64,000 nucleotides of DNA from Vitellaria paradoxa (taxonomy: Eukaryota > Streptophyta > Magnoliopsida > Ericales > Sapotaceae): the NCBI GenBank assembly GCA_019916065.1, contig CM034243.1:30282147-30346146 (forward strand), given 5' to 3'. Under the pieces are notes generated by a model. That model was given only the letters and a program-made list of their open reading frames with translations. It ran no database searches and was not told the DNA's origin. Positions 1-11,777 of the stretch are shown here, piece by piece; position 1 is the stretch's first letter; each line of letters opens with the position of its first letter. The position numbers and the translations under genes were made by a program.

Positions 1-1012
1 TTAAATTAAAAATATAAATAAAAAATAGAATTAAATTAAAAAATACAAATAAAAAATCTTAAATAATAATAATAGGTTATTTCTCTCATAACAACTTTTA
101 ATATTTTTTAAATTTAAAAACACAAAAAAACCAAATATAATTAGATTGGAAGTAATTCTTCTAAATTCTAATTTTAAATTTAAATTAGTCCCATTAACTA
201 TATTTATTTTATTTTATAAAGCACATATGATTAATAATAATATTTTAATTTGAGTTACTTTTATAAAATCAATTAAAAATTGGTTATCAAATCCTATGTA
301 GCACTGTCAATATTCATCATTCTACATTTTTGTTTTATTTTTATAAATCTTTGAATAAAATTAGTCTTGAGAGAGTATGTTTTTCTAAATTCTAATTTTA
401 AATTTTAATTGGTAGGATTGACTTTTTTTTTTAAATATATCTTAAATTTAAGTTGGTATGTTTTAAATTTGTTATATCTTAAATTTAAAAACACACAAAA
501 AAAAAAAAGAAATCGAAATATTATTTAAGCTTGGGAATAATTTGCTTTTAGAAAAAAATTTAATTTTAAATTTAAATTGATCATGTCAATAATTTTTAAC
601 TAATTAATATATTTAAAATTAATAATATTTCTAACTCAATGCAAAAAGAGTCAAGAATAAAAAGAAACAAAGGCGTATATTAAAATTAATAAACAATTTA
701 AAAAAAAATCAAATCAATTAGGTACGATTTTGATTTAATATGTACTTCAGAGCAAATTTTATTTTTTAAGATTGGATTGGACTAAGATTTAATAAAATAT
801 AAATTTTTAGTATTTATATGTAAACCCGATTTTGATTAACTCTATCAACTCACTAATATTAACACAAATAAAAAATATAGATAAAAAATAACTCAATAAC
901 TATTTTATAAAATTATATAAATTTATTAATATATTCTGTAATGTATGTAAAAATTATATTTTATTCATAAAAACTATTACACAGTTCCATGCGTTGCATG
1001 GGTCAACACTAG
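1..1012 (+). mobile_element. Helitron, 3' terminal part
   Basis: The segment ends in a textbook Helitron 3' terminus: a perfect hairpin CCATGC-GTT-GCATGG at 987-1001, then GTCAACA and the end CTAG at 1009-1012, followed by T. Helitrons end in CTRR a few bases after a short hairpin and insert between A and T. The 5' end (TC) is not identified and probably lies left of the window. The interior is very AT-rich. About 145-450 is an inverted copy of sequence found at 28.3-28.65 and 29.1-29.4 kb. No RepHel-type coding sequence is visible, so this is a non-autonomous copy. Confidence 0.6.
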
Positions 1013-1870
1013 TTAATACATGGCATGCCCAAGGGACTACTACAGCTAGGCAGCTGTTATCTTCATTTATATTGCTGCTATCGGTTGGTCTTAAAAAATT
1101 TGAAGTATCCTCAAATGGGCTTTTGATTTATTGGAATTTCATTTGCTTGCGAGCTAACTAATATTATTGGATAAATTACACCTACATCTCTTTAACATTT
1201 GAATAATTATATTTATCATTCACAATATTTAAAAATTATGCATGTTTCTTTTATTTTGAAATATTATTAACATTAATTCTCCTGTCACTAAAATTAACTG
1301 TTAAAACTTAATAGAAAATATCAAAATAATTAAAGTTTTAAGTGTTTTTTCCATTTTACCCCTCCTTATCTCACATATTCATCAATTTTCTTTACAAAAA
1401 TTCTTAATTTTCTTAACTTGTTTTTTTACTTTTTTTTTTAAATTTTGTAAATAAAATTAACAAAAATATGAAAGAAAAAGGAGTAAAATAGGAAAAACAC
1501 TTAAAATTTTGATTTTTTTTTAAAACATCTTAGGAATGGATGAGAATTCTCTGTTTAATTCTAAACTGAAAGATTTGAAATCTTTATGGTCTACTTAATT
1601 ATTTTAATTTGGTTCGATATTTTATTTTTAACATATTAATATATATATATATACACACATGCAAATATACACACACAAATATATAATATCTAAAAACCTT
1701 ACAAGATAAATATTGTTTAAAATTAATGCATGCGTAATTCTAGCAACCTTAATTTTATCTATTTATTAAGTTTATTTTCAAAAAATATAAAGAAAAAATT
1801 GTAATTTGATATCATATTAAAACTTTTGTTCGGATGCCTTATATTTTATTGTGTAGTTTATTTGTCATTC
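1013..1870. other. AT-rich intergenic DNA with a foldback-type repeat
   Basis: No gene seen. About 1180-1540 resembles 11.89-12.18 kb and both arms of the inverted repeat at 33.29-33.70 kb. Shared wording includes ATTAACTGTTAAAACTTAAT and TTTTCTTTACAAAAATT. Confidence 0.4.
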
Positions 1871-2148
1871 AACTCCAATAATTCTGTCTAAGGAAAATGT
1901 CCTTAAATATTTGTAATTTTATATTTAGTTATATTATTTTTTTTACCGTCTCTGTAATAAACTTGTAACAACTATATATTAATTTATTACATATAAATTA
2001 TATTTTTTATTTTACCCAAAACTTTTGTTTAAAAAAAAAAAACCAATTTAACCAAAAAATAGAGCTGAACAAAATGAAATTTTGCGGCGGGGGTTTAACT
2101 GTGCTTATCCCAAAGTAGATCATATCTGCAAATGGGGTGAGTGTATAT
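1870..2148 (+). repeat. Upstream flank of JIP-like gene 1, paralogous to 14.16-14.43 kb
   Basis: About 280 bp aligns by eye with the region upstream of JIP-like gene 2 (shared CTAAGGAAAATGTCC, TTATCC and GATCATAT wording). It marks the left limit of the duplicated JIP block. The homology resumes at about 3988, after inserted DNA. Confidence 0.55.
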
Positions 2149-2153
2149 ATTAG

Positions 2154-3606
2154 TGTTAGAGTTAAATTTTTTTTGGTATCCTTGAAAGCATGTTTTATGT
2201 AATGATATTTTATTTTAGTTTATTTTTCTGAATATAATAAATTATTTATTTATTTAAGTATACATTAATGTCCCTTGTTTATAAAGTATGTGATTTAAGT
2301 ATTTGGCATAAGATGCCAATACAAAAAGATTTAAATCACAAGTTTTATAAATTAAAGCAAATTCACAGCTATTAATGAAACGGGTATTTCATTATGTTAA
2401 AGTTGTAACTTTTTTACTTTTTAATTGGGTGATTTATCTTGATCACTAAAGTGGAGACTTTGAGTAGGAAAGTTAGTATGTCTTTAATAATATTGAATGG
2501 ACTATTTTAAATTATGATTTGATTAATAAATGTCTTTAATCATAATTTACATAAACTTAATAAACCTTAATCCTGAGTTTGTAACGAACTCACATTTATG
2601 AGTTAAATCTATTTGAGTTATCACGGAGTGAGATCTTATAAAAGGTCAAAACCTCAATAATTTGGAGATTTAATTTCATGAATCGTGGGAACATATACTT
2701 ACAAGATGGAATCCATTTTGATATGCTCACTTAAGCTATTTATCTTTTTGATCATTAAATCTGTGACCACAGTTTATTCAATAAATTGTTTATTGAATAA
2801 CAATATTTATTTATAAATTGTTTACAAACATAAAAATATTAAGAATGATCAAAATATAAATAAATAGTGACCTAGGGTTAAATATGTAATTAAGGGGCTC
2901 GACATTTAATCTAACTTAATTACGAGCTTATAATGGAGGGTTAATTAAGTGAATATTATTGGTCTAAGACCAAAATTTATTTTATTAAAAGTTGTTTTAA
3001 TTAAATGAATTTCAACATGGACTACTAGAGTGCAGCTCAGGACTTTTAGTGGAATAGCCCTGAGTTAATTTAAAAGATAATGGGTTGTCATGAGATGACA
3101 AGGCCCAAATATCTTTTAGGTTGGAGCTAGGAATCCATGGGCCTTCAGTCCCCAAGCTAGCTCAATTTTATCTTGATGAGCCAGGCCCAATTGGCTAATT
3201 ATTTATAATTTATGAAATAAATTATAAATAATTAATATATATATTTAGATAAGATGATATGGTTGAGAGATTTTATCAAGATACCATATCTTATAAATAT
3301 ATATTAGGATGATATATATAGATAAGATATATGTGAGAATGGATAAGAGATAATTTCTAGAGTTAGAGATCTTCTTTGATACAAACTCTATATCTCACTC
3401 TTTATAAATATTTTTTATATATCAATAACTCAAGAGATCTGAAAGAGTGCCCACACACATCCATCTAGAAAGAGAGAATTGAGAATAGTTTGGAAGGCTG
3501 AATCGCTGAAAGAAGGTGCTTCCGCTGTACATCAGAAGAAAAAATTTGAAGAGTTCATCCTTCCATTCGAGGTATTTTTCTCAACTCTATGCTATAAAAA
3601 CCAACA
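2154..3606 (+). mobile_element. Solo LTR of a retrotransposon, 1453 bp
   Basis: Begins TGTTAG and ends CCAACA, so it has the TG...CA ends and short inverted termini of LTRs. It is flanked by a perfect 5-bp target duplication ATTAG at 2149-2153 and 3607-3611. No second LTR, primer-binding site, polypurine tract or gag/pol lies between the duplications, so it is a solo LTR left by recombination. A TATA-like stretch near 3400 (CTTTATAAATA) may be its promoter. It splits the upstream flank of JIP-like gene 1. Confidence 0.85.
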
Positions 3607-3611
3607 ATTAG

Positions 3612-3985
3612 CTGTTCACAGGCTATTCAAGTTCAGTTAAAAAAGTTCAGCTCGAGTTCGATTTGTAAATAAAACAAGTTCAAACTAAATTTGATTTATG
3701 CCTCGTTTAAATTCGAGTTTAAGTTCGAATCTAAAAAAATTCGGCTCGAAAACTCTCGAACAGACTCATTAAAATAATATATATATTTTTAATAATATTT
3801 TTATTATATTTTTAAAATATACTATATTTAAACTAAAACAATATCGTTTTAATTTAAACGAACTATTCACAAATCAAGGTTAAATACATATAAAAGTTCA
3901 AATCAAATCTAAATTCAATATAAAAAGATCAAGTCAGCCTCTAAAAAGTTAAAACTCCGTTCGACACGATTCATTTCCTGCCTCT
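3612..3985. mobile_element. Older inserted element, probably a hAT-like MITE
   Basis: This stretch, with repeated AGCTCGAGTTCGA / TTCGGCTCGAA wording, is absent from the corresponding position of JIP-like gene 2 (about 14.43 kb), where the flank runs directly into the conserved CATGTGCCAAC. The solo LTR sits at its left border. Its own ends were not resolved. Confidence 0.35.
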
Positions 3986-4105
3986 GCTAACATGTGCCAA
4001 CAACCACAACAGTGAAACTCAACGAGGCACACCAAATGTCACGCTCACACGCGACAGGTGTCAAATTCTCCTATACTCTCACACATTTTCCATGTGGTAG
4101 TATAG

Positions 4106-4182
4106 ATTATTATTATTATTATTATTATTATTTGTCAGCGAATCCTTATCGAAAACCTAGTATAGATTATTATTATTATTAT
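4106..4182. repeat. Two ATT trinucleotide microsatellites
   Basis: Two ATT runs flank a duplicated GTCAGCGAATCC / GTCAACGAATCC unit just upstream of the gene 1 TATA box. Genes 2 (15043-15075) and 3 (35941-35959) also carry an ATT array upstream, so the array predates the gene duplication. Confidence 0.8.
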
Positions 4183-4213
4183 TAGTCAACGAATCCTTAT
4201 CGAAAACCCCGAC

Positions 4214-4317
4214 TATAAATACATCCCCGACCTCACCTATTTCTTCCCGCAGCAATTCCAACGGGAACTAGCCAGCTAGTACCATCTTTCTTTTTTTAGG
4301 TATCAAACCACCTCGGT
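4214..4317 (+). promoter_or_regulatory. Core promoter and non-coding first exon of JIP-like gene 1
   Basis: TATAAAT at 4214-4220 is followed by a leader conserved among the three paralogues (CAATTCCAACGGGAACTAG). A donor at CTCG|GTGTATG opens an intron in the 5' leader at about 4316 that closes at the TTTTTTTAG acceptor ending at 4809, eight bases before the start codon. No ATG lies in the short leader exon. Confidence 0.7.
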
Positions 4318-4816
4318 GTATGTCTCTCTATTGCGAAATTAATTTACGTTTATTTTTCAAATCTTTTGGTGTAGTACGTGGTACAATTATTTGTATATTT
4401 ATATATACACGTGTCTCTCTCTCTCTCTGTATATATATATATTTTGTTGGGTAAGTTATACGTATATATGTTAAACACACTATAAATGCATCTCATGAAT
4501 TTTTGGAATCTCTCTCTCCCTCTCTCTCCTTTATTTCTGTTTCTCTTGTTTGATGTCATCTCACTGGTTATTCTACCAATGTTTGGTTCTTTGCTTTTTT
4601 TTTTAATTCGTTGTATTAAATATCTAGAAATATTGAGAAATATTTAATGGAATCTACTTAAATACACAATAGATTTATATTTTGATCATTGTGTATAATT
4701 AATATATGAAACTAGGTAGATATATATATATATATAAAATGCAAAATTGAAAGAAAAACAAGGTACTGAACATACTTCTTTAAATTTATTACTATTAAAT
4801 TTTTTTTAGGAGCAAT

Positions 4817-5758
4817 ATGGCCTCAACAACCGTCAAGATTACGAATGGCACCAGTGAAACCGCGAAGTTTGTTACTCACCATGACTATTATGATGGACAT
4901 ATCAAAGACGGAGATCATTATCCAGAGGAGATTAAAGAAGGGCAGACGATTGAGTTTGTGTTTGTGAGTAAAGAGGGCATTGTGCCTGGTGTATCATCTG
5001 GAGCAGTTGTGTATCAAGGCCAAAATGAGAAGGGTGAGAAATTTGACTGGATGTACGCTTGGCGCAACACGGCTGGTATGGAAGTAAATATTTACAAGGT
5101 AAATTTCTTTTATTTCCTTTTCCTTGGAGAATGATCATCTTTCAAAAGAATTCTTTTTGGGAAAAAAAAAATGGAAGGAGGAGGAGGAGGAGTAAAAAAA
5201 ATTAAAAAAAATAAAAATAAAAAAGACGACGATATCCTTTTACAAGACCTAGTTGTAAGTTTATTGTCAAGGCATTTCATATTGGAATGACAGTATTAGA
5301 CAGTGGCTAATATTTTAGAAATTGGAATTATTGAGCCAGTTGAAAGAAAAAAAAAAGTGATCAGACTACCGGGTCAATTACAATTCAACATAAATAAATT
5401 AAATATTTATTTTAATGTCATTTTTTAATTACATAAACAATTAAATAATGGAGCTCCAAACACACTTATACAGCGACAGGTTAAATCAGTTATATATTAA
5501 TGTAGCAGAGAATATTTGGGTGACAACTCAATATTAGTTAATTAATTTTTATTTCACAAACTCATTGTGCAGGCTTATACTGAGATTGCCGAAGCAAACC
5601 ACGATTGGAATTGGGACGAGGTTCAGGAAAAGTTAAAGGAGTCTGGCACTAGTTCCCATGCGGAATATGAAAAATGTGTGTCCGATGCAATTATTACCCA
5701 GCACCCACCGGTAATTTACCAAGGAATAATGTCCCTGGGGGGAGGAAGCAAGGCCTGA
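4817..5758 (+). CDS. JIP-23-like (jasmonate-induced protein family) gene 1, two exons
   Basis: Coding exons are 4817-5098 (94 codons, ends ACAAG|GTAAAT) and 5573-5758 (61 codons plus TGA, after TTGTGCAG). The phase-0 intron joins them to about 155 residues. Exon 1 carries FVTHHDYYDG, SSGAVVYQGQN and FDWMYAW. Exon 2 carries AYTEIAEANHDWNWDEV and a late Cys (EKCVSDAI). This order of a DYYG-type strand, GAVVYxGxN, DWMxAW, then a helical tail with one Cys is what I recognise from plant 23 kDa jasmonate-induced proteins. Fungal lipid-binding nakanori is, as I recall, grouped with them, but I could not check. The product is shorter than classic JIP-23 (about 200 residues) and lacks the N-terminal segment. 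There is no signal peptide or membrane segment, so it is probably cytosolic. It is the longest paralogue, with about nine extra residues after DYYDG. The family's biochemical role is not established. Confidence 0.8.
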
Positions 5759-5837
5759 ATGCATCGATCGCATGCCAATATATATAAATGAAGTCAATGG
5801 CCATATTAATTACAATGCCAGCTTGGTTTCTTTAAAC

Positions 5838-6027
5838 TTAATATATATATATATATATATAAATAAGGAAGGCCTTTTCAAGGTTGTCTGTAAAACAAAT
5901 AAAAAGGTGATTCATGGCACTTACCGTTGGAATCACCTGGGTGTGCTGCTATAAATTGTGTATCTGTATCTTTGTATCTGTACTCGTTCCATCTATCTCA
6001 GCTTTTATATATATATATATATATAGT
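5838..6027. repeat. TA microsatellites in the 3' region of gene 1
   Basis: Two TA runs (about 5838-5862 and 6005-6027) fall in the conserved 3' region. The equivalent runs in gene 2 (16181-16207) and gene 3 (38780-38806) differ in length. Confidence 0.7.
5898..5903 (+). terminator. Candidate poly(A) signal of gene 1
   Basis: AATAAA inside a 3' block conserved in all three paralogues (AATAAAAAG before TGATTCATGG), about 140 bp after the stop codon. Confidence 0.45.
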
Positions 6028-6159
6028 AAATAAGGCCATTGCTAATAATCCCATACCTTGTGTCTTATCCTTTATTCGTTTCTCTGCCTTTCAATCATGT
6101 GCATCGTCCCGTAAAAGTTTGAGAAAATTGCTTAACTTTTTCAATACGATTAAATAATA

Positions 6160-7470
6160 TATATACATAGAATACATAATCAAGTAATAAAGGGTTGGGA
6201 CGGAGCTTGGGAGAGGTGGTTGGGGGGTTGAGTGTGGCCGTGGTGACCCTTTTTAAGTTTTGGAAAATAGTATTTGTGTGTATGAATTTTTGGCTAAAAG
6301 AAATTATACTTTAGTTCGACTCCTTAAAATTTTTAAAAATAATTAAATTTAATCAGCAAACACTATTTGAAGTATATATAACATTTTAAATTTAAAAAAT
6401 TTACCTAAAAATTTTGATTATGGACCAATGTTTTTAAAATTTAATTATTTTTTATTAATTATTATATAAAATCTAAGAATTAAATAATGCAACTGATTAT
6501 ACCATCTGTACATATATATTAATTTATTTTTATTTACTCTACATAAATTATAATATCAATTAAAATTTTTTTGACTCCCAATTCAAAATCTTGACTTCGT
6601 CTATAATAAGGAGAGGGACGAAATTTCTACCACTAATATCTCAAAGTTTGAATTAAGTAGCTATCTACAGACATAAAATATACAACCAAAAATAAGTGTT
6701 ATACAACTCATCCATGGTTAACTGTGAAATTTCCTTAATAACTACAAATTACATATGAAAATCCACCCCGTCCCATTTTTTTTTGTTTTCTTTCTTTCTT
6801 TCTTTCTCTAATGTGTGATTTCATGAAACCTCCTCTCCTGATGATCAGGATCACTAGTGTGGTACCATGGGAGTGCTTAGAAACATAATTTTTAGTAATT
6901 TTTTTTAAATTATTAGTTGTAATTTTTAATGTATATGATAAAGCAAGTAATAATTTTTAGCAATTTTTTGTAACTTTTGAGTGTTTAGTAAAAAATTTGA
7001 GTAATCTTTGGCAATTTTTAATAATTTTTGATGATTTTTAAACTGAGAAGTTAGTATACCGGAGGAGAAAAGTGACAAAAATAAATAAATAAATAAATAA
7101 AAATTAGGGGGATTCCGTTTTCAATCCGTTCACTGAGATAAAGACGTAAATATTAGATCCAAAATTGAGTCCATTTTTTTCTAGGTATAATTTTTAGTAA
7201 TTTTTAATTTTTTATTAAAAGTCATTAGTTATAATTTTTAGTTTGTTTGGTGAAGCAAATAATAATTTTTAATAACTTTTTATAATTTTTGAGTGTTAGT
7301 TAAAAATTTTGATAACTTTTAGAATTTCTACCAATTTTTGGTAATTGTTAATAATTTTTAGTAATTTTTAAATTAAGAAATTACTGTAATAGAGTAAAAA
7401 AATAATAAAAATTACAAATTAGTAAGTAGTTAAAGGATATTTAATTAAGATAGATAAAAAAAATAAATTG
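6160..7470. other. AT-rich spacer with Tourist-type MITE debris
   Basis: No gene. About 6600-6860 is homologous to 39.67-39.90 kb, the flank of gene 3. From 6865 to 7430 there are two degenerate tracts of TAATTTTTAGTAATTTTT wording, the same family as 45998-46346 and 46750-47084. Clean ends were not found. Confidence 0.4.
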
Positions 7471-7489
7471 GTGAAATTATGCAATTATG

Positions 7490-8210
7490 TGGCCCTTTGG
7501 AAAATATTACTTTTTGATACCATTGAAGTATAGGTAATTATAAGAAGTTAAAGGATATCATAATAGGAAAAAAAAAAAAAAAATAGGCCTTCACCAAACC
7601 TTGGTGTTTGCTTTATTGATAGATATATGAACAACTCCATAGTAACGAACTATGGCGGGTTTTTTATTTTTAATTTTAATATTGATCATTGGATGATTTA
7701 AATTAGATCTTGACCTTTCATTTTAATATATAAAAAAAAATTGAAGAATATAAAAGGCTTTTAGACGAGAAAGAGAAAGTTACGGTCACAAATAATGGTA
7801 ATTTTGATCACTTTTAATGGTAAGTAGGTGATATTGATCGTAAAATATATATTCTAGCAAATAACTCATGCGAAATTGACGAGAAAAGGAAATGCAGGAC
7901 CTAGCTACCATCAAGATCGGCAGAAATTTTATTAAGAATTTAACAAAAATAATTTATTAATGAAAATTTTTTATTTTTTTAATTTTCTAACCATTCTAAT
8001 AAGAACATGCTTCTAAGATAGTACGATTTTACTTTTTCTTTTATTTTCCATTTCCTTTTCAGATTAGCTGTATGAAGACTTACTCTTTCTTCTTCACTGG
8101 ACCATGCACCAAGTTGTCTTTCTTTCCACATTTTCAATAAGTTGAAAGCGAAAGAGCTGTCTTCTCTCTTTTTTCACTGGGCCAACCAACATACCACCCA
8201 AATTGTAACC
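7490..8210. repeat. Spacer module M, copy 1 (rearranged)
   Basis: Contains the module part with GATCACTTTTAATGGTAAGT (7600-7850) and the part with CTTCACTGGACCATGCACC (about 8070-8210). Related copies are at 9313-9735, 27.45-28.2 and 33.89-35.04 kb. No conserved reading frame is shared by the copies. Confidence 0.5.
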
Positions 8211-8309
8211 AGCGATCAATTTATACTTGGTTGGCAATACCTTTGGCGATCAAATTTGTTGATTGTTGTAGTGATAATTCAATTACTAGTGGAATCTATT
8301 AATTAAATT

Positions 8310-9250
8310 TATTGACATATTATTTTTTATTAACAAAATTTATTCAACTATTTTTAATTTTTAATTTTATTTTATTCAATTTGTAAATTTAATTTGGTAA
8401 TTTATGTAAATAAAAATTTAGAAATGCTGAATTAAATATAGTTAAAATATTGTAATAAAATTTATTTATTTTTTTGAGAGCAATTGAAAGCAATTATTTT
8501 ATTTTAAATTAAAGTTCTAATTAATTTATTAACAAATATAACAAATTTAAAATATTTTAAAAATATTTAAGATTAATGGATCAGGATCGGAGCTTTTTGA
8601 CCTTTAACCAACGTAACTCAACTTGAAGCCTTTAGGCATAGGGAGAGGCGAAACTAGGATTTCATGGCAGATGGCCAAAATATTTACAATAAAATTTAAT
8701 TGTTAGTCGAACAACTGGGATTTACTTTTGCCAAAACCAAAAAATTCTTTTGACAGTATGATTGCCGCTAATAGCATTCTTCAGCTTTGCTTCCTCGTTT
8801 GCAGTTCAAAACTCAGATCTTTTTTATTGTTCTATTTTCGAATAAATGGTTTATAGAGAGTGAGAAAAGAAAGAGTAAAGCAAATGAGAAAATATGAAAA
8901 TGATGGGAAGATGAAGTGTAGATGAGAAAACGTGGTGATGACTAATAATATGAGAGGGGAATATCTAAGGGTGGGGTGGGGGGAGAGAGAGAAAGGGATT
9001 TGTATTGGAAAGTAGGAAAAATAATTTTTTTATATTTTATTAAGTTTTTACGCAGGTCCCATTATGAACAATTAAATTGTTGAGAATTTTTATTTGTAAA
9101 AGGGGCTATTGCTGCCATTGTTAATGGAGCATTTATTTTTAATAAAAAAAAGCATATATTTATAGATAAAATACTAAAACTAGAAAGGACATGACCACTT
9201 TACAATAACTACCGTACGTAGGATAGGAAGAGATCGACTTGAAGCCGGAA
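8310..9250. repeat. Spacer module G, copy 1
   Basis: About 940 bp matched by 30.92-31.86 kb, with its last 500 bp also at 12.42-12.99 kb. Shared wording includes ATGATTGCCGCTAATAGC, ACTTGAAGCC and a GAGAGAGAGA tract. All frames are broken. Its origin is unknown. Confidence 0.55.
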
Positions 9251-9312
9251 TCAGAACAGTGTCGGATTGATACATTTTATGTCACTGTTTATTACCAAAC
9301 ATTAGCATTGAA

Positions 9313-9735
9313 TTGTATATGAAGACGTACTCTTTCTTCTTCACTGGACCATGCACCAAGTTGTGTTCTTTCTATGTTTTCAATATGTTGAAAATGAGAG
9401 AGCAGCCATCTCTCTGTTTTCACATGGGCCAACTTACGTACTACCCAAGGAGTTACGTGCAGTTGCTGCCTATCTATCTATCCCTCCATCCATATCACAA
9501 GTCCTTAGTAATGAACAATTTTTTTGTTTTTAACCAAACTTTTATTATGACCACTGGATGACTTAAACAACATTTTGAACATCTTAACTTTTCATTTTAA
9601 TATATCAAAAAATAAAAAAAGGCTTTAGATGAGAGAGAAATAATTTTGATCAAATAATGGTAAATAGGGTCACAAATACTGGTGATTTTGATCACTTTCA
9701 ATGGTAAGTAGGTGATATTGGTTGTTAACAAAGTT
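9313..9735. repeat. Spacer module M, copy 2
   Basis: Runs from ATGAAGACGTACTC through CTTCACTGGACCATGCACC and on to GATCACTTTCAATGGTAAGT. Short open frames here are not preserved in the other copies, so they are not called as genes. Confidence 0.55.
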
Positions 9736-10222
9736 AAGAAAAAATAAATAAATAAATTATATTTGATCACTTTCTACTATGTTTGGTATTAAATATTAGC
9801 ATGTACATTGATGGGTTTATTGCACTAAGTAATAAATTTTTTTACAATATGATGAGATGCCACTAATACTCAAAAACAGAAAATATAAATATTACCAAAC
9901 GAGGTCATTGTGATTAAAGTTAAAATTCTAAGTGTCTCAGTCAATAGTCAGCTGGAAACTAATTCTTACTTCTCAATTGAAATTGCGGTATCCAATAAAA
10001 GTACAGTAAAAGTTTTTTTGCGGTCCCTCCTTAAATTTGCAGAGAGATATTAGTATGTATTATTCTATTATCAAATAATGTTAGAATATCTTTACCTATT
10101 CAACTGTCATGTATATAATATAATGTGTTTTTAACTTTAAGTAACAAAATTGTATTACTTAATTTGTGTTCTCTACAATTTCGTAAATAGGGTTTGTTCT
10201 CCTATTGTGAATAATACAATAC

Positions 10223-10484
10223 TTTTTTTTTTTTTTTTGTGACTCGGAACCCGGCCGGTTTATTACAGCCCTCAACGGACCGTGTAGCCGACCGGTAAAC
10301 TGGGGGCCGACGAACACCCCACAAGCCCGCCAAATCGGTTAAGTTACACACTTGCGAGTGTGGTGGGTGGCCCTTGGAATAACTCAACGAGATTGGATTT
10401 CACTAGCGGAGACTCGAACCCTTACGAGTTGTTACCTCAGCCCCCACAATCAGGAGGTCACCCACTGAACTAGGCCCAAGGATT
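10223..10484 (-). mobile_element. tRNA-derived SINE, 262 bp, with perfect 15-bp target duplication
   Basis: Read on the minus strand it starts near 10484 with an A-box-like TAGTTCAGTGGGT, then a B-box GGTTCGAGTCTCC, a GC-rich body, and ends in a poly(A) tail (the T run at about 10223-10240). It is bounded by the perfect direct repeat TGAATAATACAATAC at 10208-10222 and 10485-10499. The intact duplication suggests a recent insertion. The tRNA-like part lacks a foldable cloverleaf, so it is not a tRNA gene. Confidence 0.9.
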
Positions 10485-10499
10485 TGAATAATACAATAC

Positions 10500-11475
10500 A
10501 CAATACAATATATTAATGAACATTTTTTTTTAATTTTTCACTTCCATTATTACTCTTCTTTAATAACTTCATTTATGTGCGCGTGAGTAATCATTGAATT
10601 ATAAGATTCAACCCTACTGCATTCATTGCACCTTGTTGAATATATCATTTTTATGTGTTTATTTATAGCAGCGGGTCAAGGTCAAGGTTGTTGAAGGGTT
10701 GCTTTTCAATTATTATTGCTGTACCTCCATCAAATTAAATGGAGGTGTTTGCTTTCTAATTTCCTTTTCAGATTAGTGTTCTTTTTTTTTTTATTTATAT
10801 TTATATATTAAATGTAAGTGCATGCACAACATGTGTTATAATCATTCTAGTGTTAATGCAGTTGTTTTGGTAATTTGTTAGCAATTGTTCTAAGATTGCG
10901 CATGTGGATTTGCTCATTCCGAAACGAGACTCGCAGTCTTTGATAATGACAAAATTCAATTGTTTAAAATTTTGAATTTACAATTTTGCTAAATTTAGTA
11001 ATTTTTAATTTAAAAATTTTAGAATAAAAGTCAAGAATTAAGTAACGTCAATTGTATATTGATTAAGATTCTTTTGTATCTATTTGAAGTGTCAAATTTT
11101 GATTAAACAAAAAAGCGTAAGATAATTTTGAATTATTAGATATTTAATGTGTATTTTTTGAAAAGTGTAAAATATGTTAAAAATTAGAGAAAATTAGAAA
11201 ACATTGATAAAAATTAGAGAAAGTTGGTAAAAATTAAAATAAAATTAAAGATTTTTAGTGCTAAGAAAGTTATAAAAATTAGGGAAAGTTAAATACTTTT
11301 GACCAAATTTAACACTTAAAATGAAAATTTTATATATTGTATTTTTATTTTGTATTTTCCTTACGAGGATAGCAAATCAAACACACACGCAAAAAAAATA
11401 AAAATAAAAATAATTTTTTTTGCAAAACGTCTTATACAAAAATATTTTTCAATGTAAACGGAGTCTCAATGTAAA
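10500..11475. repeat. Duplicated AT-rich spacer (pairs with 13.4-14.15 kb)
   Basis: No gene. About 10.74-11.33 kb is homologous to 13.5-14.1 kb (shared GCGCATGTGG, TTTGCTCATT and GAGACTCGCAGTCTTTG-type wording). About 10.67-10.74 kb is homologous to 30.68-30.75 kb (GCAGGTCAAGGTAGTTGAGG). Confidence 0.45.
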
Positions 11476-11743
11476 ACATTTTTGAGAAAAATACCTTTAT
11501 TCAAGTTAAAAAAAATATTTTTTTAAAATATAAGTAAAAATATTTTCTCAAAAATATTTTGTATTAAAATAGGCCAGCTTAGTTGACATATTTGAAGTTT
11601 GAAAAAATGACATTTTTGAGAAAAATACCTTTATTCAAGTTTAAAAAAAATATTTTTTTAAAATACAAGTAAAAATATTTTCTCAAAAATATTTTGTATT
11701 AAAATAGGCCAGCTTAGTTGACATATTTGAAGTTTGAAAAAAT
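11476..11743. repeat. Tandem duplication of a 134-bp unit
   Basis: Two nearly identical 134-bp copies, 11476-11609 and 11610-11743, each with CATTTTTGAGAAAAATACC and TAGGCCAGCTTAGTTGACAT. Single diverged copies occur at about 25.2-25.35 and 32.3-32.42 kb. Confidence 0.85.
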
Positions 11744-11777
11744 GTTTTAGAACCAATTAATTAAGAAACTAAGAGTC

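Noticed and set aside
3994..4185. Frame with a poly-Tyr stretch upstream of gene 1
   Set aside because: Translation of the ATT/TAT microsatellite that lies upstream of the TATA box.
9313..9561. Overlapping 82- and 60-codon frames in spacer module M
   Set aside because: The other three copies of the module break these frames, so there is no sign of coding constraint.
10240..10484. tRNA gene on the minus strand
   Set aside because: It has A- and B-boxes, but also a long non-tRNA body, an A tail and a 15-bp target duplication, so it is a SINE.
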